The notes beneath the pieces were generated by a model. That model was given only the letters and a program-made list of their open reading frames with translations, searched no databases and was not told the origin of the DNA. A DNA stretch of 64,000 nt from Phytophthora sp. 'mugwort' (Eukaryota > Oomycota > Peronosporomycetes > Peronosporales > Peronosporaceae), in assembly GCA_033558025.1 (NCBI GenBank), contig JAUCEF010000004.1, forward strand, positions 1,116,001 to 1,180,000, given 5' to 3'. A program made the position numbers and the translations under genes. Positions 40,900-50,842 of the stretch are shown here, in pieces; within the stretch, counting starts at the first letter, position 1, and every line of letters begins with the position of its first letter.

Positions 40900-41313
40900 G
40901 TGCCGAGGCCGCCTCGCCACTTCATAAGCAGAGTCAAATTTTTACTTTCATCTTCCCAGCGCGAGTGTACGTCGGTAACGGACTCTAACCCCGTTACAAC
41001 CTCGGTGTCGTTTAGTTTCGTCGCCGCCCCACTAGCAAACCTACCAGGATTGCCGTCTCAAGCGCGCCGCTTCATGCGCCGAAGGAATTCATGGGGGACC
41101 ATCCCAAGTGCGACGGATAGAGAGCCCAATACGCAAAATATGGTCGGCATAAACGCCAAGACTAATTCTTACGTGCTTAAGAAATTCATTATCAGCGACC
41201 TCTACACAGCCCCGACAGCGGTGACGGTAGCGAATACTACCGATATCAAGAAGAAGCGCCGAGAGCGCGCAAACACGAATCGCAGTGAATGCTGCCGCGG
41301 ACGACGCATGTAA
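40900..41313 (+). pseudogene. Open frame of unknown function with an RFMRR motif
   Basis: 137 codons open, starting at GTG. It includes a Ser/Val/Thr-rich part (TSVTDSNPVTTSVSFSFVAA), then LPSQARRFMRRRNSWGTIPS and a basic C-terminus (DIKKKRRERANTNRSE). The RFMR string in a Ser/Thr context after a weakly hydrophobic N-terminus is loosely like an RxLR effector start. There is no ATG, no good signal peptide, no EER motif and no WY core. Probably not a gene. Confidence 0.2.
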
Positions 41314-41663
41314 GATCGGTGCAGTCTAACGAGGCATCACTAACTTAAAAATACTATGGAAGAATCGAGCAGATACCTAGTTGAAATTCCAAATGACGAC
41401 AGATCTCGGAATATTTGCAGTAGCCAATTTGCGTTCGACTTTTGACAATGTTTCAAAGTTGCCGAGAATACCATTCGAAAGCGCAGCGTTTTTAGAGCGC
41501 AAGAGGCATCTCGCGCCGGCGCCTATAACGTTTTGGTACTTGACTTGTTGGGGTGCTGAAAGAGTCAAAATGTAGCCAAAGGAGCCTACTACAACGTAAT
41601 ATAGATCGCTTGGCTCTGAGGTTTTACCGCAACGATATTTTTTAAAAAAAAGGTCCCTCATAT

Positions 41664-42436
41664 GACATTTTTGTAAGTGCGTAAAGGGAACCCAATCTTA
41701 GAACCCTTTACCATAAAGTACTAACACCAATGTAGCGAAGAGTGTTCCCGTAGCAAGTAGAACGCCTCCGAATACAGCGCTTGATCGAATATAACGCCCT
41801 AATTCAACCTCAACCGCTACGTGTATAATACCTATTAGTACGCGGTGTATTATTCGGTATAAAACGTTTAACGTTTTCAATAAGCAAAAACAAGCAAGTG
41901 GCGACGCGTAATACTGTATTAGACTAAAAAGATGGTTTCAAGCAAGTCTATCCAGAGTGCCACTCGGATTGCAAGAAGTGAAGCAAATGGAAGCGTAACG
42001 TCAGGTTACAAGCTAAAACGAGAGCTATGCTGTTGTTTTTCGATCAATCACGACAAACTGTTTCTGTCCAACGGCGTGGATAGACGCTAATGGCACGACA
42101 TATGATCTACCAATAAGCACATGCAGGGATTGTCGATCAGACTCAATTTTACGCTTACGCATTATCGTCTGTTTTGGTGAAAGAACACTGCAAACGTTTC
42201 CTTTTGAGAGTTTTATTGTTCACGGGGGCCAATATACAGCGTTTGTTATGCCGTGAGTCCACAAATAATCTCAAATTCTCTTGTTCGTTTATCGAAACAG
42301 TGAATACATTCATTTCAACGACCATACGTCAATTTAAGTGCATTTCCAGAATTCCCTAGAAACCACGGAAAATGCCGTCGTCTTTGCTTCTGCCGAGTCA
42401 TGGCGCACATTAGAATTTGCACGAGCTCAGACGGTG
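41664..42436. other. Upstream region of the P450 gene
   Basis: AT-rich and free of credible coding. One minus-strand open frame (41698-41880) with a hydrophobic C-terminus starts at TTG and has no supporting context. The last 150 bp should hold the P450 promoter; no clear initiator-type element is seen. Confidence 0.4.
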
Positions 42437-44172
42437 ATGAAGATCCTGCTAACAATCACCGCCGCGTTGCTGCTGGCGAAGATATCGACAGCGCTGCGCC
42501 GCAAGCTGCGGATCGCTCGTGGTCTGGCACCATTAACCGGACCGCGGGGCGTGTGGTTACTCGGCAACATGCCGTCGTACATCAAGAATCGTAACCGGAT
42601 ATACCATTTATTGGTCTGCATGAGTCTGATCGTCTCCAGTTGGCAAGGTTTATCGAACTCACTGGTCTGTCTTTTATAGGAGGACGCGTTGAAGCAACAC
42701 GGAGGACGGATGAAGATGCCGTGGCACCTTTTCTTCGATGGTGCTATCTATGTAAGCAAGCATCCACCTATTGGAAACTCAATTGAAGACGAATTGATTT
42801 TATCGATGGTGCTTTTGAGTGGTAGATCACGGACCCAAAGGATGTCCAGCACATTCTGTCGACTAACTTGAGCAATTACGTCAAGCCGCAGGGGTTCCTG
42901 GATGCGTTTCAGGAAGTCTTCGAGAACTCATTCTTCGCTATGAATCACCACCCTCAAGCACCCGACGGAGGTGCTGGCTGGCGGTTACAGCGCAAGGTAG
43001 CCGCCAAAGTGTTCACTACCGCTAACTTCCGAGTGTTTACCGAGCAAGTCTTTGCCCGACACGCAGAGGAGACACTTGTGACTGCGCAAGAGGAGTCAAG
43101 ACAGATCAAAGGAAGCCAATCCAGTGATGGAAGTTTCTGCTGCGATATGCAGGAGATCAGTGCGAGGTACACGCTGCAGTCTATCTTCGACGTCGCGTTC
43201 GGTCTACCGTTAAATGAGGTCGCTGTTGCCGACGATTTTGCCGAACACATGGGCTTTGTCAACGAACACTGTGCGCAACGATTGTTTGTCAAGCAGTACT
43301 ACAAGTTGCTCCGTTGGGTCATGCCCAGCGAGCGCGTACTGCGACGATGTACTCGCGAGATTCGAGCCGTCGCTGATGCAGTTTTGCTCCGGCGTCTGGA
43401 AGAGTCCGAAGAAGAACTTAATGCTCGCTCGGATCTGCTGTCGCTGTTTATTTGCAAGTCTCGAGAGCTTGCTACTGCCAAAATGCAAGACGAAGACTAT
43501 GACGGGCCCGATGTGTCTTCCTTGCTAGGGCCTAAGACGCTCCGTTCCATCATCTTAACGTTCGTATTCGCTGGCCGAGACACGACAGCCGAGTGCCTCA
43601 CCTACAGCTTCTACGTCATTGCTAGGAACCCGGGAGCCCAGAAGCGAATTGTCGAGGAGCTGGAATCGATGAAGCCGAACACCACGCCAATCACGTTTGA
43701 AGACGTGAAAAGGATGAAATATCTAGAAGCCGTTGTTTACGAGACTGTGCGATTGTACCCAGCACTGCCCTATAACGTCAAAAACGCAGTCAAAGACGAC
43801 TATTTGCCGGATGGCACCTTCGTGCCTGCAGGTGTCGATGTCGTCTACAGTCCGTGGTACATGGGCCGCAATGGCGAGCTTTGGGGTGATGACCCACTGG
43901 AATTCCGTCCCGAGCGCTGGTTGGAGATGTCCAAACGTCCCAGTGCCTACGAGTTCCCTGCCTTTCAAGCTGGTCCACGAATATGTCTGGGTATGAACAT
44001 GGCCGTGCTCGAGGCCAAGCTCTTCCTCGCTATGACGCTCCGCCGCTTTCACGTTGAGATTGCACCGGGTGAAATGCATGAACGCGGCTACGTGTTGAAG
44101 TCGGGGCTTTTCATGGAGAACGGTCTACCGCTGCAGATGACCCCAAGAGCCCAGCACGCGTCGTCAGCTTAG
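42437..44172 (+). CDS. Cytochrome P450 monooxygenase, ER-anchored (three exons)
   Basis: Exons 42437-42613, 42680-42751 and 42826-44172 join in phase 0 to 531 residues; introns are 66 and 74 bp with GT-AG ends. The splices restore a continuous N-terminal half (NRNRIYHLL, EDALKQHGGRMKM, GAIY joined to ITDPKDVQHILS). An N-terminal hydrophobic helix (ILLTITAALLLAKI) and a basic Pro/Gly hinge anchor it in the ER. The I-helix reads FAGRDTTAECLTY (D335, T336), the K-helix ExxR is E389-R392, PERW follows, and the heme loop FQAGPRICLG has the thiolate Cys at 470. The order resembles the fatty-acid-oxidising CYP5014/CYP86-like proteins of oomycetes; the substrate is not shown. It is the only intact host-type gene in the right half of the window, enclosed by transposons on both sides. 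Confidence 0.94.
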
Positions 44173-45000
44173 TGGAATTGCAAACAGGGAGCTATTATTG
44201 AGCTTTCTACTCAAAGTTTTCATGCGCGATTCATCGATTCACGCATGTTCACTACTTCATATGACACAACGTTAAGTACGATTCAATTCATAAAAGGACT
44301 CAAAGTGTTTATTTACACTAATAGCAGAATCTTAGAAGTACATTTGTACCATGGAATGTGCTAGCGTCACCAATGAGATTACATAAAACGGACGCACATC
44401 ACCAACCTGGATCACCAATTGATTGGTATCTCGTTGATTTTCATAAATGGTCCACCAACGGCGTAATATATACCACACTAAGTACGTCAGAAATCGGATT
44501 AAGTACGACAAGGTTATGTTAGGTAAGACCTACATCTGCGCCAGTTTGTAGAGATTCTGAGGCAAGCCGCAGGAATGTTACTCGACTTTAACAGCGACTT
44601 GGACAAAATCGCACATGGCAACTTGCCTTTGTCATCAAGGGTCTCTCTCTAGCGTTGTAAAATGCATCTCTCTTCGCGCTCATGGGTTGTCGACGCTAAA
44701 ACGTCGTATGTATATAGTCTGAGGAGTAGGAAGCTTGCTCTATGGTTCAAGTGGGCATGCAGTGACCAGCCTGGGAGGTCCAGTTCTTGGCTTTGGTGAC
44801 GGCAAGTAGTCCCACTGAAGTACTTACCATCTGCAGCTATACCGTGTTGCGGAGAACAGCCCCGGTTCGTCTACGAATATTCCATATGGCATGCTTCTTT
44901 TAGCTAGAACGTAAACAAATTTCTGTATTTTGTCTGCTTATGTTCAAGTCAGGTCTACTTCGGTGTCGTGGTAGAAGATCGGTTTGCTGCTCGCAAACAT
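44173..45000. other. Gene-less stretch after the P450 gene
   Basis: AT-rich, no ORF above about 60 codons with recognisable content. Its first part should contain the P450 3' UTR; the right end passes into the 3' side of the minus-strand MULE-2. Confidence 0.45.
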
Positions 45001-45020
45001 GTACCTGAAGCGAAGGTATG

Positions 45021-45437
45021 CTACATGGTCGTGGATACACTTGGCACCGGAACACCTCGAACCATGCAGTCAAAGAAAAGCAAAACTAGTGGGCCGCAGC
45101 TGTTCGTGTCTTCTTGCCAAGGGGCTCTTTGTTTGACTGGTTCGAGATCAGGTGCGTACTCGCCGGAAAATGTGTCAATGACGCTGCACACTTCCTTGTA
45201 GTATTTTGTCGTCTATATGGGTTCGAAAATGATCGCGTTCTTGTTAGCGTAGTCGAAAATCACGCCTGACCAATGTGCCTCCAGATAGATAGAAATCAGG
45301 ACAATCCTTTTTCTGGTTTGAAAGGCTGGACTCAGCTCAGTTACCTGGCGCTTTTCGTCGTCTTGGGCCAATCTTGCGTACAGAGGGTTCACAGCACCTA
45401 TGCTGCTACGTCCTTCATTGTCCTTGTCCAGGTCCAT
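45021..45437 (-). pseudogene. Ulp1/SENP-like C48 protease of MULE-2 (one nonsense codon)
   Basis: One frame runs from 45437 to the TAG at 45021-45023 with a single internal stop (TAG at 45213-45215, where a Gln codon is likely ancestral). Landmarks: the catalytic His in SIYLEAHWSGVIFDY, an acidic position in AIIFEP, and the Gln/Cys pair in WQEDTNSCGPLVLLFFDC. The Asp usually following the second beta strand appears as Glu. N-terminal part of the protease lies in shifted frames up to about 45706 (VTIAFPENYVKKCITGKRAY). Spacing to the transposase supports a shared element. Confidence 0.78.
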
Positions 45438-45949
45438 GAGGTATCCAGTCGGATAGGTCTTCTACAGCTTCCAACTTCTCGAACTCATGATGCCAGTCCC
45501 ACATTGTAAGCAAATTTTCTCTGCGAACGTGCCCACCTTTGCGATCGTGACTCCCATTTTGCCAGCGTCATGTTCTTTAGGAAGAGATTTCGGTATGCGC
45601 GTTTCCCTGTGATACATTTCTTCACGTAATTCTCGGGGAAAGCGATCGTGACTTGCCCTTGAAGCGTCTTCTTCCAAACAAGAAGAATATAGATGTCTTC
45701 ATCCACGATGGAGCCTCGACTCGATGGAGGCTGTCGAGACCTGGATATGCGTTCGTGACATTCATACTGGACACTAGAGTATTCCGAACCAGGACCAGGT
45801 CTTTCACGGGAACTAAAGTTCCTTGTGCCTTTGCCTTTGCTTCAGCATTTGACTTCTCCATACGGATCCTTTTCGGTTCGCGCATTTGCTTATTTCTGAT
45901 CTTTGGTCGACCCTTATTTGTCACGTTCGAAGCGACCTCGAACCGTTGG

Positions 45950-46011
45950 AAAAAAAAAACGACCTCATCTGAACAGAAGCTAGCCTCTGTTCAGATGAGG
46001 TCGTTTTTTTT
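45950..46011. repeat. Fold-back hairpin with A/T runs at its base
   Basis: Arms of 28 bases (ten A then CGACCTCATCTGAACAGA, and its exact complement) enclose an 8-base loop AGCTAGCC. It lies within the charged linker of MULE-2: coding similar to the family resumes on both sides (KRAAARDKK before, RFEVASNVTNKGRPKIRNKQ after). It is probably a small inserted fold-back element. Confidence 0.85.
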
Positions 46012-46065
46012 TTTGTCGCGTGCTGCAGCTCGTTTTCGAATCGCTAGCCGGCCCTGAGAAGCTTC

Positions 46066-46130
46066 CAACTGGTTGGTCTCTGCCCCCAACTGATTGGTCT
46101 CCGCCCCCAACTGGTTAGTCTCCACCCCAA
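46066..46130 (-). repeat. 21-bp tandem repeat coding ETNQLGA
   Basis: Three copies of a 21-bp unit (CCAACTGGTTGGTCTCTGCCC and variants on the plus strand) encode ETNQLGA-type heptads on the minus strand, inside the linker of MULE-2. Frame-preserving expansion. Confidence 0.8.
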
Positions 46131-46849
46131 ATAGACTTGACTTCTTGGTCTTAATGGCTGCCTTCACCGCAAGGATCATCGACTTGCTTTGTTTCGCTAT
46201 TTTCACTGCGCGATTCTCCTTCTTCGATACATGTTGGCGTTGTGGCATTGCGGCTGATCACTTTCGCTTTCTGAGGGTACCATTTCACGACTCCGACGGA
46301 CGATTTGGTCGGTCGCAGCTATCAGACGACTACTGTCTGGTACGAGCGTCGCGTCTATCATCGGCAGAGTGCGATATATCCTCCTCAGACTCGGAGTGTT
46401 CTAGTTTATCGGCACCGCTGCTTGTATCGTTCTGAAGGTAGGGTCTCTCTTTCTCACCCTCGCTGCTTGCATCGCTCACACTACATGCTTTCTTCGCGCC
46501 ATTCTCGACTATACCACCAGTTTCACATTCACTATCGCTATCCTCCAGTCCATTGTCATAAATGCAAGTAGCTGTGTTGATCGCGAGACGAAGATTCGCT
46601 CTCTCCCACCAACTGCCGTCTCGTCGCAGTAAGAGGGGCGTCTAATTCACAAATAAACTGGACGTTGAAGCTTGATGTTTTGGATGCCATCGAAGCGGTG
46701 TTTTCTTGGCTCACTTAGAGTCGACGTCACTCAGGTGCTTGTTTGAATCATCTCCAATTATCGGTACCCCACAGAAACTAGCCTTGCATGTTCACCAAAC
46801 TCTCGCAGCGCTTCCGCCATATCGAGAAACGTACGTGTTCCTTGAGCAC

Positions 46850-48699
46850 TCATCGCCTCGACCACACGCCGGCTATATCCATAACCGTTTTCCATTTTGT
46901 TGCTCCAGTCAGAATAGCATGTTGAGCGGAACGCATGTGCGATTCTTGAATGCGGAAAGACGAGCACGAGATATCATCGTCGGATTGATCCTCCTCCGGA
47001 CGGTGTGCCTCACACTGAAGCAGCCAACTTTGTTGAATGTAGTGGATAGGAATAACCTCCTTCTTATTCATCTTTGAGCGAAACACGAGCAGGTGTAGTT
47101 TTTTTCTACATCAACACGGCACCTCGCAAACAATTAGATTTCAAAGACAGCAACGCTATCAAGGTTGCACGCACCGAAACGTTTACGACGTATATTCGGA
47201 TGATTGTAGCGGAGCGATTATTCCATCTTGCAACCAGCGGCCATCGTAAGAAATTGTATCGTCCTTGAACAGCTCGTATTCTTTCCGCACGAGCTCGAAA
47301 GCGTGCAGACTCACCAGCATGGCAAGCCGAAGGAGCATGTCAGCGCCAGAATAATGGCGGGACCCTACAAGGTTGAATTTTGAGGCAAACTTCAGTTCCG
47401 CGGTGGACTCCAATGAATACAGAGTTCAACACATTCATCCAGCTCCATCTCGGATATCAAATCGTTCTTTAAATCGCCCAACGCGGACTCCAGCCTATAC
47501 TTGTGATACCCATGATTAGAAATGTACGACCCCACGGCGATCCAGTCGGTCACCAAGTGATCACCAGCTGGTTGTGCACTTACATGACCGAAGACGTCGT
47601 CAATTATGAAGCTAAACAGCTTGTACTTGGAAGCGTTCGTTCCATGCGTCGAGGCAAGCATTATCACTTCGGGGAAGGCCTCCAAAAAGCGACGCGTTTG
47701 CTGCGTCGGAAGCGTGATAGTCTGCGTAGTTGCCGAATTATCCCCAAACACGTGACCATGTTTCCTCTGGAAGCGCAAAATCTGCGTAAGTACCTACAAG
47801 AAACAACAGGTGACGTTACTATGTTTATGGGATGTAAAACTCGATCTAACTGAGTGTTGTTTGTGACAGGCAAAAATACTATCTTACGGGATGTTCACAA
47901 CCTGGCGCAGCGCTTGAAACAAAGGCGTCGCGGACCTGGTACGGTCGAAGACCGGCTGGAGGCTGTTCTAACTCCCGTACACTACATCTCCGCAAGTTTG
48001 GATCAACCGCCCAACTGACCATACGTCCACAGCAGTGGTGTGCCTACCATCGCTGAAGCTCTCTGAGGCGTACTCGACTCGACTCAGGTGATAATCTTTA
48101 TAGGCTTGCCGGCAACCTTGACCAGTTCATCGACAAAATTCAGGAAGTCAGGATCAGTGACTCTTATGTTTACAAAGACGGTCTTCTTGAGTGCGTCATT
48201 GTTGGCGCGCAGGTGCTTCAAAACGTGGATACGAAAGGTACCCGTTTCCGGACAACGGCACACAGTCGCAGCGAGAGTGACTCCGCATTCTGTACCCCGA
48301 CCTGGTGCCCCGTTCGTCGTCCTGATCCTCTTTCGCTCTTGTACCACCCATGTGTGCAGATCAACTTCTTGTCGTAGTCGACAAACATTTCGGATATAAG
48401 CTCAGTATCCCTCTACTTTTCTTCGCCCGGATCACGTGGTTGCGGGCCGTAGCCTTTACAGTCATGCGAATGCTGTATGTCTGGAAGGTTCGAGCTTGGT
48501 ACTGCTCCAAACATGCGCAAAAACCTCCCAAGCGTCGTACCATGACTTCACCGGGGAACAGTAACGCGGACGTCCTCTGGGCTTCTGTCGGACGAGTCAA
48601 CCGCACGAATATGCGTTCTGCCACCGTCAGAACGCGCCGTAGCTTCGCATCCGACGTGTGCTTGACAACCGCTCGAAGCCTCAGAGCCCGTTGTGTCAC
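46850..48699 (-). pseudogene. MULE-2 transposase (frameshifts plus internal inversion)
   Basis: N-terminal coding: LGGFCACLEQYQARTFQTYS, then after a break the domain ending FRIHVLKHLRANNDALKKTV and DPDFLNFVDELVKVAGKPIK at 48347-48084. The expected next piece (YLQETTG joined over an intron to KNTILRDVHNLAQRLKQRRR and GPGTVEDRLEAVL) is found on the opposite strand at 47791-47980. After it the minus strand resumes with LRRFCASRGN (about 47785) and the DDE core (TITLPTQQTRRFLEAFPEVI, MLASTHGTNASKYKLFSF). The SWIM finger is eroded (YTCSCFAQR, then IPIHYI). Non-functional. Confidence 0.75.
47791..48086 (+). other. In-place inverted segment inside the MULE-2 transposase
   Basis: Plus-strand reading gives YLQETTG, a clean intron (GTGACG at about 47811 to a CAG at about 47870) and KNTILRDVHNLAQRLKQRRR, then GPGTVEDRLEAVL. 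These belong between AGKPIKIIT (minus strand, ending at 48087) and LRRFCASRGN (minus strand, starting at about 47790). Reversing the segment would restore gene order on both sides, so this is an inversion rather than a second insertion. Confidence 0.7.
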
Positions 48700-48879
48700 T
48701 AATAGCTGTCATTGTGGTGGGTGCTCTGCATGCAGGAGCGCAGGACGGTCAAGGTCTCACGCCAGGTCAGTCGCATGTCTCGGGCTAGCTCGATTCGGGG
48801 TTTTGAAATGGAAGGCCCGCAGGCCGCGCGCAAATCCTCGCCTGTTTTTCTGAAAAACAGAAAAATAGAGATTTGAGTA

Positions 48880-49387
48880 AATTTCACAAGCGGTAATTTT
48901 ACCAGCGCAACCTTTTATTACCAACCCCCTTCTATGCAATCTCGTTGGTGTCTCTATTCACTTCCTTGTACAATAGGATGCCAGATCCCAAAAAGGGGAT
49001 CTTTCTGTTTCATGTACAAATTTCCCTCGCTATCCTTCTGTGGAACTATTCGTATTATGTACAACAACTTATTAGCTATCAGGGCGGAAACTGAACATAC
49101 AAACAGTCGTAGGGAACGAAGTCGGTGGATGACTCAACGTATTAGGTCTGATGAATTATTAGGTTGCACCGCTACTAAATTGGCGAGGGAAACTGTACAT
49201 GTATTAGCACTGCGTTGCTAATTTACGACGGCTTGACAGTAAAAGGGTTTTCATTTATTGTGTCTTTCTGCTGTTTTGTCTTCATAATTGGGCTTCTTAA
49301 TCGGACTTCGAAGTCCTATCAAGAGGTCATATTCAAAGCAAGCCCAGACCGCAAAAATCAGTTAGGGCTCGGATTGGTGTGGATCAC
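48880..49387. other. Gene-less stretch upstream of MULE-2
   Basis: No recognisable gene. Small open frames on both strands, AT-rich. The right terminal region of MULE-2 would be expected here but no inverted repeat to 44200-45020 was recognised. Confidence 0.4.
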
Positions 49388-49730
49388 TTCACAAAACACG
49401 ACCGAACACAACGAGTCATTCTCCATCGGCAGGTGCACACACTTCATCACAGAGACACCCGTGTATTAAATGCTAACGGCGGTGTGTGATGACGGTGCAG
49501 TTGGTGCACTAGAACGAGGCACGCTGCAGCATGACAACACGCCGTCGCGCGAGGCAGCACAAAACACGGCCGCACACAACAGGCCATTCTCCCTCCGCAG
49601 GTACGCAGGTGCTTCATCGCACAGATGCCCAGGTAAATGAGCTAACAACTACGTTTGATGACGGTGCAGCTGGTGCATCGGAACGAGGGCTCGCTGCAGC
49701 AGGTCATCACGCCGCCGCGCGAGGCTGGAA
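49388..49730 (+). repeat. Tandem duplication of about 169 bp containing an intron-exon unit
   Basis: Two copies (about 49388-49555 and 49556-49725) share ACAAAACACG, CATTCTCC, a GCTAAC string and GATGACGGTGCAG followed by TGGTGCA. In copy 2 GTAAATGAGCTAAC ... GGTGCAG looks like a short intron followed by an exon reading LVHRNEGSLQQVITPPREAG. Copy 1 has the same exon with a stop. A third, weaker match to the intron part is at about 49820-49848 (GCTAACGATTG ... CACTGTAG). Confidence 0.75.
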
Positions 49731-50072
49731 TGAAGAATTGCTTTTGTGGTGAGCAAGCTAGAAAGTGGCGGCATGCTGCCATTTTCATTGAGGTTATGAC
49801 ACGTGTTCGTGAATTACGAGCTAACGATTGTGTTTGATGGCACTGTAGGAGGTGAACAGGACAGGGAAGCAGCCAGAAGACGAGGAGGTTGTTCAAACAG
49901 CTTGTATAAAGAGGTAAGCCCATCGTAAAAGCCAAACTGTATAGGGAGCAGCTAATAATTATGTTGTTTGGCTTGTACCAGGATTTTAGCCTAGCGAAAT
50001 CGAAAATAACGTTGCTCTTCCGCCGCAATTGAATTGCCACCTGAGTGTGAAGTCGGGAGAATATATGACACC

Positions 50073-50823
50073 ATGCCTAGACAAGGTACCCGGCATGACT
50101 TCGTTTTTCTGGTTACCGATGGCCTCGACATTTTGCTAGGGCACATCAAGCGTGTGTTTGACAATACAGCAAGTCTCGCATGGCAAGAACCCGTCGCGGT
50201 GTACCTGAAGCCTACCAATCACGCACCACAGAAAAACTACGTGTTGGTTCCGTCCAACTCGAGCGATATGGAAGCTTTCTTCGCAACAGTGTGGCACAAG
50301 GCGCGACTTAGGAAGCATGACCACGCTCCGTCCGTGCACTTGCTGTTCGTGTATGTGCCACGACCACGAGTCCAGCGACTGACATCGCTTCGGCGCGTAA
50401 CCGACAACCGCATTCAAGAGCAACTGCCACGGGTCGCAGCCTACATGACCGAACGAGGGATTGAAGGTGGTGCGGCAACACAGCGCTAAGCCGCTGTCAG
50501 CCAAACTCGATTACCGGAAGATGCACCCATACAATTACTGGACAACACTACAATCCGCCAGCTACAATTCATTGACCAGCAAGAGCGCGCAATACAGCAA
50601 GAACAATCTGACCAGCACGAGAATTGCGACGAGGCTTATCGCATGGTGGGGGCCCGAGTACACGGTGTGGTGGTGCCTATGTTCCTCAACGTCAGTGACC
50701 TTCGTGACGCACTCGCCCTCCCTCCCTACAGCTTGCGACCACTTTATCGTGCCCCGCAACAGCTTGACACGCCGAACCCGACGGTAGACATGGAAGACGT
50801 GGACCACGCAGAACGCGTGTAGG
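50073..50823 (+). pseudogene. Unrecognised ORF, frame shifted near 50490
   Basis: From the ATG at 50073 the frame is open to 50489 (PRQGTRHDFVFLVTDGLDIL, YVLVPSNSSDMEAFFATVWH, HLLFVYVPRPRVQRLTSLRR). One base later, another frame continues as DAPIQLLDNTTIRQLQFIDQ, ERAIQQEQSDQHENCDEAYR and SLRPLYRAPQQLDTP to a TAG at 50821-50823. Composition and continuity suggest one former protein of about 250 residues, perhaps with further 5' exons in the duplicated region at 49388-49860. I do not recognise the family. Surroundings are transposon remnants, so it may belong to a mobile element. Confidence 0.5.
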
Positions 50824-50842
50824 ATCCCAGTTGACAATGATT

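Larger units (their letters stand above)
40115..41663. repeat. 1.55-kb segment bounded by 15-bp perfect inverted repeats
   Basis: ATATGAGGGACCTTT at 40115-40129 is repeated in inverted orientation at 41649-41663. With one extra base the match extends outward through ATGT(C). Such a pair suggests a small non-autonomous DNA transposon. Inside lie two decayed coding-like stretches (separate entries) and no transposase. A target duplication could not be defined. Confidence 0.5.
45000..48900 (-). mobile_element. Second Mutator-like element with Ulp1 protease (MULE-2), rearranged
   Basis: On the minus strand, from right to left, lie FAR1-like N-terminal coding (48699-48084), the transposase DDE region (47790-47183), a worn SWIM region (about 47150-47060), a charged linker with repeats (46750-45450) and a Ulp1 protease (45437-45021). 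The architecture equals MULE-1 at 1-6700, but the sequences belong to a different subfamily (here RRFCASRGN, FLEAFPEVIMLASTHGTN). A segment of about 300 bp is inverted in place at 47791-48086, and a hairpin has been added at 45950-46011. Ends were not recognised. Confidence 0.75.

Noticed and set aside
40900..41313. Possible RxLR-type effector (RFMRR after a Ser/Val-rich start)
   Set aside because: No ATG, no convincing signal peptide, Met in place of Leu in the motif, no EER and no WY core. Kept only as a low-confidence open frame.
41698..41880. Minus-strand 60-codon frame with a hydrophobic C-terminus
   Set aside because: Starts at TTG, has no promoter or homology cue, and lies in AT-rich intergenic DNA where hydrophobic frames arise by chance.
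45950..46011. Hairpin followed by T-run read as an intrinsic transcription terminator
   Set aside because: The genome is eukaryotic and the hairpin lies inside transposon coding sequence. An inserted fold-back is the better reading.
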